NCBI GenBank assembly: GCA_002316225.1
Contig: DCDC01000193.1
Coordinates: 1-13,420 of the forward strand
From: Firmicutes bacterium UBA1065
GTDB lineage: Bacteria > Bacillota > Clostridia > Tissierellales > Sedimentibacteraceae
Direction of reading: 5' to 3'
DNA: 13,420 nt
The notes under the pieces are model-generated. The model had not been told where the DNA came from and did not search any database. It saw nothing but the letters and a program-made list of their open reading frames with translations. This document shows, one piece after another, positions 1 to 7,581 of the stretch. Numbering within the stretch: position 1 is the first letter of the stretch; the number at the start of each line of letters is the position of its first letter. Made by a program: the position numbers and the translations under genes.

Positions 1-2412
1 TTTTGCGGCGGCGTAAAGGCAGCCGTCCTGAAAGCAGATAAAATACTGACTGAAGAAAAAAAGCTCTACAGCTACGGAGAGATAATCCACAATAAGGATG
101 TGGTTGACAGATTAAAAGAAAAGGGCATGGTTGTCGTGGATGACTTGCCTGAAAACAATGATGCCAAGCTTCTCATAAGAAGCCATGGTGTAGGTAAAGA
201 TTTCTATGAAGCCCTGGAAGAAAAAAACATTGAACCGGTAGATGCAACTTGTGTAAAAGTAAAAAAAATACATAAAATAGTTGAAGAATTCAAAAATAAC
301 GGTTACAATATAATTATTGTGGGTGATGAATCTCATCCTGAGGTCAAGGGAATAGCAGGCTGGTGCAGAAATGAAGCTCATATAATAAAAAGTCCTGAAG
401 ACCTGGAAAAGATAATAGACCCGGACAAAAAGTACTGCCTGGTATGTCAAACAACATTTAATTTGAATACTTTTGAAGAAATATTAAAGACTATCGAAAA
501 AAACAATTATACCAATATTATTGTACATAATACAATATGTGATGCAACGAGGAAAAGACAAGAGGCTTGCCTGGCCCTGGCATCAAAATGCGATGTAATG
601 CTGATAATCGGCGGGAAAAACAGTTCAAACACCAGGAAGCTGTATGAGTTAAGTAAGAACTTGTGTGAAAACACATTCTTGATACAAAATTATAAGGATC
701 TTCCTTATAGTTATATTGAAAAAAATACAATTGTGGGAGTATCCGCAGGAGCTTCGACTCCTGACTGGGTAATTGAGGAGGTTATTTGTATGTTGGAAAA
801 CTTAAAGGACAACATGAATGAAATGAACGAAGAGGCAGAAAAGGCTGAAATTATGGAAGAAACTGAAGAAACAAACAAGGTGGAACCTGCAGAAGAAGCT
901 GATAGGGAAGAATCAAAAGAAGAGCAAAAAGAAGAAGTAAAGGAAGCTGCAGAACCGGTTGCTGTTGACCCTGTAGAACCTGAAGCAGCTGAAAAACCCG
1001 ACACCATGCATGATCTTCTTGAGAATTACGGCGGAGTAGCTGATATCAGAACCGGCGATAAGGTGAAAGGTACAGTAATATACGTAAGTCCTGATGCCGT
1101 TTCTGTTAACATCAATTATAAATCAGACGGAATAATTACAAAAGATGAGTTTTCCCTGAAGGATGTATCCGACTTAAGGAATGAAGTGAAAGAAGGAGAT
1201 GAAATTGAAGCTCTTGTGGCTAAGGTTTCTGACCAGGACGGAAATGTCCTTCTTACAAGAAAGCCATTGGAAGAGCAAAAAATCTGGGATGATTTGGAAG
1301 AGCTGAGAATCCGTGGAGAAATTGTTGAAGTTCCCATCGTTGAGGCTTCACAACACGGAATTTACGGAATCTTAAAAGGCATAAAAGGTTTTATTCCCAG
1401 AAATCAAATATCAGTAAAAAGAAATGTGGACCCATCGGAATATGTAGGTAAAAATATAAAGGTCCAGGTTTTGGAGACAAAGAATAAAAAAGGCAGAAGG
1501 CAATTGGTCTTAACATCCAGGGCCGTTGAAAAGATTGAAAAGGAAGCTAAAGAAAAGGAAGCATGGGAAAACATGCAAGAAGGAGAAATATACGAAGGAA
1601 CAGTAAAGAATCTTCAGGATTACGGTGCCTTCGTGGAAGTAAACGGCATAGACGGTCTTCTTCACATCAATGAGATAGCATGGACAAGGATTAAACACCC
1701 GTCGGAAGTTTTAAAACCCGGCGACAAGATAAACGTTAAGGTAAAAAGCATAGATAAGGAAAACCAGAAACTTTCCCTGAGCTATAAGGCAACTGTAAAA
1801 AGCCCATGGGCAAAATTCCTTGATAAATATCAAAAGGGAGATATCGTAACGGGAGTAGTAACCCGTATCGTTGACTTTGGAGCCTTTGTCAAGGTGGATG
1901 ATGTTGAATGCCTCTTGCACATCAAAGATTTGGACTGGGCAAGAACTGAAAAGGTTACAGATGTTCTCCAGGAAGGACAGGAGGTTACTGCCAAAATACT
2001 CAGCATCACAAGGAAGGACAGGAAGGTGGCTCTTGGATTAAAGCAACTGACTGAGCATCCCTTTGATGCTTATGCCAAGACCCTGAATAAGGGGGATATT
2101 ATACAGGTTGAAGTGACCCGCATACTCCTGGATGGAATACATGTAAATGCCAATGGCAACATTGACTGTTTCATACCGATTTCAAAAGTGTCTACTGAAA
2201 AATTAAGAACTCCAGCACAAGTTGTCAAGGTTGGAGAAATAAAAGAAGCAAAAGTTCAAGGCATAGATATGAAAGGTAAAAACCTGAACCTGACATTGAT
2301 ACTGGATGACAAGGGTGAAGATGACAATGACCATGTTTCATACAAACCTGAGGAAGTTAACTTCACCATAGGGGAATCAATCGGAGATGCACTTGAAGAC
2401 TTGCTGAAATAG
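1..2412 (+). CDS. ispH: 4-hydroxy-3-methylbut-2-enyl diphosphate reductase fused to S1 RNA-binding domains (5' end outside window)
   Basis: The reading frame is open from base 1, so the start lies upstream; only about ten residues should be missing. Visible residues 1-265 are IspH, the [4Fe-4S] enzyme making IPP and DMAPP in the last MEP-pathway step. The cluster cysteines are present: C2 in FCGGV, C84 in DATCV and C180 in NTICDAT. So are H30, H62, H112 and E114 (HPEV), N207 (KNSSNT) and the closing GASTPDW. An acidic Glu-rich linker follows at about 270-340. Then come five S1 OB-fold repeats starting near 352, 438, 528, 613 and 698; the third and fourth are the most canonical (YGAFVEV and FGAFVKV, then LLHI). 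Stand-alone IspH is about 310 residues, so this is a true two-part protein. IspH-S1 fusions are known in Clostridia, where the S1 part is thought to act as the S1-like protein; what coupling the two does is unknown. The first motif reads FCGGV rather than the usual FCFGV. Confidence 0.96.
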   Translation, partial: FCGGVKAAVLKADKILTEEKKLYSYGEIIHNKDVVDRLKEKGMVVVDDLPENNDAKLLIRSHGVGKDFYEALEEKNIEPVDATCVKVKKIHKIVEEFKNNGYNIIIVGDESHPEVKGIAGWCRNEAHIIKSPEDLEKIIDPDKKYCLVCQTTFNLNTFEEILKTIEKNNYTNIIVHNTICDATRKRQEACLALASKCDVMLIIGGKNSSNTRKLYELSKNLCENTFLIQNYKDLPYSYIEKNTIVGVSAGASTPDWVIEEVICMLENLKDNMNEMNEEAEKAEIMEETEETNKVEPAEEADREESKEEQKEEVKEAAEPVAVDPVEPEAAEKPDTMHDLLENYGGVADIRTGDKVKGTVIYVSPDAVSVNINYKSDGIITKDEFSLKDVSDLRNEVKEGDEIEALVAKVSDQDGNVLLTRKPLEEQKIWDDLEELRIRGEIVEVPIVEASQHGIYGILKGIKGFIPRNQISVKRNVDPSEYVGKNIKVQVLETKNKKGRRQLVLTSRAVEKIEKEAKEKEAWENMQEGEIYEGTVKNLQDYGAFVEVNGIDGLLHINEIAWTRIKHPSEVLKPGDKINVKVKSIDKENQKLSLSYKATVKSPWAKFLDKYQKGDIVTGVVTRIVDFGAFVKVDDVECLLHIKDLDWARTEKVTDVLQEGQEVTAKILSITRKDRKVALGLKQLTEHPFDAYAKTLNKGDIIQVEVTRILLDGIHVNANGNIDCFIPISKVSTEKLRTPAQVVKVGEIKEAKVQGIDMKGKNLNLTLILDDKGEDDNDHVSYKPEEVNFTIGESIGDALEDLLK

Positions 2413-2419
2413 ATTACTG

Positions 2420-2448
2420 AAATGTTAGGTCGCAAGATCTAACATTTT
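2420..2448 (+). terminator. hairpin after ispH-S1, possible weak terminator
   Basis: Twelve base pairs (AAATGTTAGGTC with GATCTAACATTT, one G-T wobble) close a GCAA tetraloop 7 bases after the stop codon. The stem is AT-rich and the T-run is short (TTTT then AC), so termination may be partial. The M42 genes 22 bases further on have no obvious promoter of their own and may be fed by read-through. Confidence 0.55.
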
Positions 2449-2470
2449 ACTTTGAACTTTAGGAGGAATA

Positions 2471-3511
2471 ATGCTTAAAGAATTTTTATTTGATGTGTGC
2501 TCAAACCATTTTGTATCCGGTTTTGAGCACATAAACGGCCATATATTAGAAAAATATTTTCAACCATATACCGACTCCTTTGAAAAAGACAAGCTGGGGT
2601 CCTATATATTCAAAAAGTCGGGCCCAGGCAACAAAAAAATAATGCTGGCTGCCCATATTGATGAAATTGGTCTCATGATAACAAGAATACTGGATGGAGG
2701 CTTCTTAAGCTTCACAACGGTGGGAGGCTTTAATCCTGCCACCTTGGTAGCCCAGGAGGTTACTATACACGGCAGGAAAAGAGTTTATGGTGTAATAGGA
2801 ATAAAACCGCCCCATGTAACAAGTGAAGAAGAAAGGAAAAAACCACATAAAATAAAGGACCTTTTTATAGACACGGGTTATTCCAAAGAAGAACTTGAAA
2901 AATTAGTTAAAATAGGAGATATAGCAACCTTAAACAGGGACCCCATATCACTTCAGGGAAGCCTGATAAGCGCCAAGGCATTTGATGACAGGGCTTGTGT
3001 AGCCGTAATGCTTGAAACCGCAAAAGAGCTGAACAAAATATCCCATAAGAGCAATATATATTTCACTGCAACAGCCCAGGAAGAAACCGGCACCAGGGGA
3101 GCTAAAACAAGCTCATATAAAATAAATCCGGATATAGGGATAGTATTGGATGTGGGTTTTGGAAAAACACCTGACATGCCTTCCGATTCTCCGGAATTAG
3201 GAAAGGGTCCCATACTTGCCTACGGGGGCAGGCTTAATCCAAAGCTAACTAGGAAATTTGCGGAAGTATGCAAGAAATACAACTACCCCCTTCAGCATGA
3301 GGCAATGCCGGCAAAAACAGGTACCGATACGGAAGCCCTCCAGGTATCCAGGGAGGGGATCCCCTGCATACTCTTGTCCATTCCCCTCCGATATATGCAT
3401 ACGTCAGTGGAGACCATTGATTTGTATGATGTGGAAATAACCGGAAAAGCAATAGCAAGATTTATAAATGAACTGGATAATTCTGATTTGGAGGAAATAT
3501 TATGTTTTTGA
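2471..3511 (+). CDS. M42 family metallo-aminopeptidase, paralogue 1
   Basis: This is a 346-residue M42 (glutamyl aminopeptidase/FrvX/TET) peptidase, a cytoplasmic two-metal exopeptidase that removes N-terminal residues from peptides. The family ligands can be placed: H62 and D64 in AAHIDEIG, the D172-D173 pair in AFDDRA, catalytic E204 and metal-binding E205 in QEETG, D227 in LDVG, and H310 in RYMHT. The length matches the family. The start is set by AGGAGG six bases before the ATG. Its gene overlaps the next M42 gene by 10 bases, so the products are probably translated together. M42 enzymes usually form 12-subunit tetrahedral particles. Of the three paralogues here it is the most divergent around the TGTDTEALQ segment, where the others have GGNDAGAIH or GGTDAGPIH. 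The substrate preference cannot be read from sequence alone; some M42 members have been described as cellulases, but the peptidase role is better supported. Confidence 0.93.
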   Translation: MLKEFLFDVCSNHFVSGFEHINGHILEKYFQPYTDSFEKDKLGSYIFKKSGPGNKKIMLAAHIDEIGLMITRILDGGFLSFTTVGGFNPATLVAQEVTIHGRKRVYGVIGIKPPHVTSEEERKKPHKIKDLFIDTGYSKEELEKLVKIGDIATLNRDPISLQGSLISAKAFDDRACVAVMLETAKELNKISHKSNIYFTATAQEETGTRGAKTSSYKINPDIGIVLDVGFGKTPDMPSDSPELGKGPILAYGGRLNPKLTRKFAEVCKKYNYPLQHEAMPAKTGTDTEALQVSREGIPCILLSIPLRYMHTSVETIDLYDVEITGKAIARFINELDNSDLEEILCF

Positions 3512-4524
3512 AAGAATTGACCGAACTTTCCGGTGTATCGGGTTGTGAATATGAAGTAAGAAATTATATAAAAGATAAATTGGCCCTGATGCGGTGTGAC
3601 TATTATGTCGACAAGCTTGGCAACATCATAGCCCACAACAAGGGCAGGAAGCAAAAAACCATAATGGTGGCCGCCCACATGGATGAGGTGGGACTTATAG
3701 TATCCAATATAGACTCCGATGGTTTCATAAAATTTCAAGCTGTAGGAGGAATTGACCCCAAGGTTTTAAATTCAAAAGCAGTTTTTGTGGGAGATAAAAA
3801 GATACCCGGCATTATAGGTTCAAAAGCCATACATCTGATGACAAGCGATGAAAAAGAAAAGGCTATGCCCCTTGATAAAATGTATATAGATATTGGTACA
3901 AGCTCTAAAGCAGAAACGGAAAAACTGGTAAGTATAGGGGATTATGTTTCTTTTAACAGCAAGTATGTGGAATTTGGAAACAACTTGATAAAGGCCAAGG
4001 CCTTGGATGACAGGACAGGCTGCAGCTTCATTTTAGAGCTCTTAAGCATGAAATTGGATGCGGATTTTTATGGAGTCTTTACCGTTATGGAAGAGGTAGG
4101 GTTAAGAGGGGCCGAAACTGCTGCCTACCGGTTGGAGCCGGACTTAGGCATAGTGCTGGAAGGAACCGTATGTGCGGATATGCCCGAAGTAGATGAAGAA
4201 GACAAGTCAACCTTAATAGGCAAAGGGGCAGTCCTGTCATTAATGGACAATACTACCGTCTATGATATCGACCTGGTTAGATCTATTGCAAAGATTGCGG
4301 ATGACAATAATATAATGTACCAGTACAGAAAATCGTCAGCCGGGGGCAATGATGCGGGGGCTATTCACAAAACAAAAAGCGGGGCTAAAACAGCTGCTAT
4401 ATCGGTACCTTGCAGGTATATTCACTCACCGGTATGCGTGGCAAGCAAAAATGATATTCAAAGCGTATTGGAGCTTACAAAATTAGTTATTCTTGAAAAC
4501 CAGAAAGGGGAAGACCATGTTTAA
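3502..4524 (+). CDS. M42 family metallo-aminopeptidase, paralogue 2
   Basis: This is a 340-residue second M42 peptidase with the full metal-site pattern: H59 and D61 (AAHMDEVG), D169-D170 (ALDDRTG), E197-E198 (MEEVGLRGAE), and H308 (RYIHSP). The position that is Asp in its two neighbours (LDVG, VDVT) is Glu here, E220 in VLEGTVCAD. A Glu is found there in some M42 proteins, so activity is likely kept but the metal site geometry may differ. The start ATG lies inside the end of paralogue 1 (10-base overlap), with GGAGG nine bases upstream. Its own end overlaps paralogue 3 by 8 bases. It is about as far from the other two as separate family members are, so this is not a recent duplication. It is probably a cytoplasmic subunit of a homo- or hetero-oligomeric aminopeptidase particle. 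Confidence 0.92.
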   Translation: MFLKELTELSGVSGCEYEVRNYIKDKLALMRCDYYVDKLGNIIAHNKGRKQKTIMVAAHMDEVGLIVSNIDSDGFIKFQAVGGIDPKVLNSKAVFVGDKKIPGIIGSKAIHLMTSDEKEKAMPLDKMYIDIGTSSKAETEKLVSIGDYVSFNSKYVEFGNNLIKAKALDDRTGCSFILELLSMKLDADFYGVFTVMEEVGLRGAETAAYRLEPDLGIVLEGTVCADMPEVDEEDKSTLIGKGAVLSLMDNTTVYDIDLVRSIAKIADDNNIMYQYRKSSAGGNDAGAIHKTKSGAKTAAISVPCRYIHSPVCVASKNDIQSVLELTKLVILENQKGEDHV

Positions 4525-5500
4525 CAGTGAATTAATGAAAAAATTATCGGATTGTTTTGGTCCTTCGGGAAGGGAAAAAATGATTCGTGAATTGATAATT
4601 GATGAAATTAAGGACTATGCGGATGAAATAACCATAGACCCCCTGGGTAACCTTATTGCCAGGAAAAAAGGAGATGGCAAAAAAATCTTGTTTTCAGCCC
4701 ATATGGACCAGATAGGCCTGATGGTGACCCATGTGGATGAAAAGGGATTCCTGCGATTTGCAAATGTAGGAGGCTTAAATGCCAAGGAACTCCCGGGACT
4801 CAGGATGGTATTTGCAGACGGCCATGAAGGGGTAATTTGCTGTGAAGAATTAAAAGAAAACGAAAAATTAACAACAAGCAAATTATTTTTAGATGTTGCT
4901 TCAACCGACAAAGAATTCATCAAGAAGAATTTCCGTATAGGGGATATGTGCGTTTTTAAATCGGACTATTATGAAACGGATGACTGTGTAATCTGCAAGG
5001 CGGCTGATGACAGGGTGGGCTGCTATATATTGATTGAAGCAATAAAGAACCATCCGTCAACAGACAATGATGTTTATTATGTATTTTCGGTACAGGAAGA
5101 AGTGGGCTGCCGGGGAGCTAAAACAGCCGGCTACAGCATAGATCCTGACATAGCAGTCGCAGTTGATGTAACGGCAACCGGCGATACTCCTGACGGGATA
5201 AAGATGGACGTTAAATTAGGCGGTGGAGCAGCAATTAAACTAAAGGACAATTCACTGATTACCCATCCTCTCGTAAAAGACCTTTTAACTGATTTAGCGG
5301 AAAAAAACAAGATTAAGTACCAGTATGAAATCTTAGAGTTCGGTGGAACGGATGCAGGCCCCATCCATACATCAAGAGAAGGAGTGCCCAGCGGGGTAAT
5401 TTCCATTCCCACAAGAAACCTCCACACTTCAGGAGAAATATTTAATAAATCTGATGTTGAAGAATGTGTAAAACTATTGATAGCTGCAGCCGGAGAATAA
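4517..5500 (+). CDS. M42 family metallo-aminopeptidase, paralogue 3
   Basis: This is a 327-residue third M42 peptidase. Metal and catalytic residues are H62 and D64 (SAHMDQIG), D164-D165 (AADDRVG), E194-E195 (QEEVGCRGAK), D217 (VDVTATGD) and H303 (NLHTSG). An upstream in-frame TTG at 4493 would add eight residues, but the ATG at 4517 is preferred: it has AGGGG at the right distance, and the protein then begins MFNSELMKKLSDCFGPSG, as other members do. The ATG lies inside the last codons of paralogue 2, which points to coupled translation. It is the last gene of the M42 unit; a 15-bp hairpin with a T-run follows 32 bases after the stop. With GGTDAGPIHTSREGVPS it looks the most typical member of the three. 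Confidence 0.93.
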   Translation: MFNSELMKKLSDCFGPSGREKMIRELIIDEIKDYADEITIDPLGNLIARKKGDGKKILFSAHMDQIGLMVTHVDEKGFLRFANVGGLNAKELPGLRMVFADGHEGVICCEELKENEKLTTSKLFLDVASTDKEFIKKNFRIGDMCVFKSDYYETDDCVICKAADDRVGCYILIEAIKNHPSTDNDVYYVFSVQEEVGCRGAKTAGYSIDPDIAVAVDVTATGDTPDGIKMDVKLGGGAAIKLKDNSLITHPLVKDLLTDLAEKNKIKYQYEILEFGGTDAGPIHTSREGVPSGVISIPTRNLHTSGEIFNKSDVEECVKLLIAAAGE

Positions 5501-5532
5501 GAAGATATTTTATTTAAGTGAATAAATAGCAT

Positions 5533-5580
5533 AATATCACAAATTATGGGTAATAATATAATTTGTGATATTTATTTTTT
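5533..5580 (+). terminator. long AT-rich hairpin with T-run after the M42 genes
   Basis: Perfect 15-bp arms (AATATCACAAATTAT at 5533-5547 and its complement at 5558-5572) enclose a 10-base loop. They are followed by TA and six Ts at 5575-5580. This fits an intrinsic terminator separating the M42 and activase units. The stem is almost all A-T, so it could also be a protein-binding palindrome. The ribosome binding site of the next gene (GGAGG) begins right after the T-run. Confidence 0.65.
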
Positions 5581-5591
5581 GGAGGAAAAAT

Positions 5592-6512
5592 ATGAAGGTA
5601 GGTATACCGAAAGGATTGTTGTATTGCAAATACCATCCTTTTTTAGTTACCTTTTTCGGAGAGCTGGGAGCTGAGGTCATAGTATCGGAGGATACAAATA
5701 AAAACATCTTTGATGCGGGAATAAAGTATTGTGTGGATGATGCCTGCCTTCCAGTTAAAATCTTCCACGGCCATGTGAACTTCTTAAAGGATAAATGCGA
5801 CCTGGTGGTAATCCCGAGAATTATGCAGCTGTGGAAAAACGAGTACATATGTCCCAAGTTTTGCGGACTGCCGGAAATGGTATTAAACAACTTAAATGGG
5901 CTTCCTCCTGCCATTACGGATCCTATTTACGCCACATCCTGGAAAAATCTATATTCCTGGGCCCAAAAATCGGGTAACCTCCTTGGAAAAAACAACCGTC
6001 AGATAAAAGTGGCCTTCAATAAGGCGATAGAAGCTCAAAAAAACCATAAAACAGGCATAGATGACGAAGGCTATGAAATAAAAATTGCCCTGACAGGCCA
6101 TCCATACAATATCTATGATAAATTCTTAAACATGAATTTGGTTAAAAAAATAAACAACCTGGGCATGGGCATAAGAACAGCTGAATTTACGCAAGAGGAC
6201 ATCTTGGCCCGGGAAGCAGATAACTTGTACAAGAGACCCTTTTGGACCTTTGTCAGGGAAAATTACGGCTTTGCCTTGAATTCAGCAAAAGAAAAAAAAG
6301 TAGACGGAATAATCTATGTATCATCATTTAACTGCGGCACGGATTCGGTAATCATAGAGCTGATAAAAAACGGTCTGCCGGATTTTCCATTTTTGATTCT
6401 AAAGATTGACGAACATACCGGGGAAGCAGGAATCAATACAAGAATCGAAGCCTTCCGGGATATGCTGGAAAGGAGATTGTTCAATGAAAGCCACATTTCC
6501 ACACTTGGGTAA
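5592..6512 (+). CDS. DUF2229/HgdB-like protein, acyl-CoA dehydratase activase-associated
   Basis: This 306-residue protein is related to the DUF2229 region often fused to or encoded beside BadF/HgdC-type activases, and more distantly to 2-hydroxyacyl-CoA dehydratase subunits. It starts MKVGIPKGLLYCKYHPF, a typical beginning for the group, at an ATG with GGAGG six bases upstream; longer in-frame starts run into the terminator and are rejected. Cysteines that could bind an iron-sulfur cluster are C12, C47, C52 (DDACLPVKI), C87, C91 (YICPKFC) and C248 (FNCGTDS). The C-terminus has DEHTGEAGINTRIEAF. The beginning and end resemble the next protein (CLPVKI against CLPFKI, TGEAG..TR.EAF..LLERR), so the two are divergent paralogues that probably pair. 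The gene overlaps the next one by 29 bases. Substrate unknown. Confidence 0.85.
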   Translation: MKVGIPKGLLYCKYHPFLVTFFGELGAEVIVSEDTNKNIFDAGIKYCVDDACLPVKIFHGHVNFLKDKCDLVVIPRIMQLWKNEYICPKFCGLPEMVLNNLNGLPPAITDPIYATSWKNLYSWAQKSGNLLGKNNRQIKVAFNKAIEAQKNHKTGIDDEGYEIKIALTGHPYNIYDKFLNMNLVKKINNLGMGIRTAEFTQEDILAREADNLYKRPFWTFVRENYGFALNSAKEKKVDGIIYVSSFNCGTDSVIIELIKNGLPDFPFLILKIDEHTGEAGINTRIEAFRDMLERRLFNESHISTLG

Positions 6513-7581
6513 TGTATATTTAGGAGTTAAGGCACTTTTTGACGGCCTGGGAATCGATTACGTGATCCCTCCTCAAAACAGCGACCATGCTTTAAACATA
6601 GGGACAAGGCATTCTCCCGATGAAATATGTCTTCCATTTAAAATAATGATTGGCAACTACATGCAGGCTGTCGAAGAAGGGGCTGACACGGTTATACTTA
6701 CAGGTAGCTGCGGTCCCTGCCGATTTGGCGAATACTGTGAGCTCCAGATGAATTTAATGAAAAGCCTGGGTTATGATCTTAAGTTCATTGTTTTGGATAT
6801 GCCAAAGGACATAGGAATAAAAGAGCTTTTTAACAGGCTATCCATAATAGGGTCTTCAAGCAAAAAAAGCAGGTTACAAAAGTTAAGAGCAGTCAAAACA
6901 GCCGTTCAAATAATGCATTTGTTGGATGAAACGGAAGCCCTGGCCCATTATTTAGCAGGCTATGAAAGAAACAAGGGCCAATGTAAAAGTCTATTTCACC
7001 GGTGCAGAAGGGAAGCCATGAAATGTTCAGATCCTCAGGAAATGCTGTCTTTAATCAAAGAATACAAAAAAAGGATTGAATATGTGCCTGTGGATATAAA
7101 CAAGGACCCGGTGAAAATAGCAATAATAGGTGAAATATATACTGTGATCGAGCCATATTCAAATTTTTGCATAGAAGATAAATTAATGGATTACGGAGTA
7201 TCAACCAAAAGGGGTATGACTCCCAGCTGGTGGCTTAAAAACATGGCCTTGAGCCCGTTAAAAATAAATTCCCTTGATATTAAGAAGGCTTCCCGCAAAT
7301 ATTTATCCTTGGAAATAGGTGGTCATGCCAGAGAATGCATTGGTGAAGCAATCCTTTCATGGAAGGAAGGTTTTGACGGAGCCATACAGATTTATCCCTT
7401 AGGCTGCATGCCTGAAATTGTTTCAAAATCAATTCTGCCTGCTATTTCAAGAGATTATGACTTTCCTATAATGTCTTTGGTTGTGGATGATATGACGGGA
7501 GAGGCAGGCTTTATAACCAGACTTGAAGCCTTTATTGATTTGCTGGAAAGGAGGCGGGATAATGTACTATTTGGGAGTTGA
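6484..7581 (+). CDS. HgdB-like 2-hydroxyacyl-CoA dehydratase family protein
   Basis: This 365-residue protein is related to the HgdB/BcrB-type subunits of ATP-activated 2-hydroxyacyl-CoA dehydratases and reductases. The ATG at 6484 is chosen because AGGAG lies eight bases before it and the protein then begins in register with its upstream paralogue; an earlier in-frame start at 6406 would sit deep inside the preceding gene. Likely cluster cysteines are C49 (DEICLPFK), C76, C79 and C85 (SCGPCRFGEYC), and C308 in PLGCMPE. The C-terminus carries DDMTGEAGFITRLEAF. A middle stretch (about 120-205) is charged and less conserved in look. No CoA-transferase or acyl-CoA dehydrogenase gene is nearby, so a classical amino-acid-fermentation dehydratase is not indicated. 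It may be the cluster-bearing partner that receives electrons from the activase encoded next. Substrate unknown. Confidence 0.84.
   Translation: MKATFPHLGNVYLGVKALFDGLGIDYVIPPQNSDHALNIGTRHSPDEICLPFKIMIGNYMQAVEEGADTVILTGSCGPCRFGEYCELQMNLMKSLGYDLKFIVLDMPKDIGIKELFNRLSIIGSSSKKSRLQKLRAVKTAVQIMHLLDETEALAHYLAGYERNKGQCKSLFHRCRREAMKCSDPQEMLSLIKEYKKRIEYVPVDINKDPVKIAIIGEIYTVIEPYSNFCIEDKLMDYGVSTKRGMTPSWWLKNMALSPLKINSLDIKKASRKYLSLEIGGHARECIGEAILSWKEGFDGAIQIYPLGCMPEIVSKSILPAISRDYDFPIMSLVVDDMTGEAGFITRLEAFIDLLERRRDNVLFGS

Noticed and set aside
711..1007. A - strand serine-rich frame of 98 residues
   Set aside because: It is the complement of the Glu-rich linker of the IspH-S1 protein; GAA codons read as TTC/TCT on the other strand. 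There is no start signal.
3292..3738. A - strand frame of 148 residues across the M42 junction
   Set aside because: It is antisense to two clearly conserved M42 coding regions and has no recognisable domain or ribosome binding site.
6406..6483. Longer N-terminus for the HgdB-like gene
   Set aside because: It would lie wholly within the conserved C-terminal codons of the preceding gene, and the ATG at 6484 has a strong ribosome binding site and a family-like N-terminus. The same reasoning applies to extensions at 4493 and 7523.
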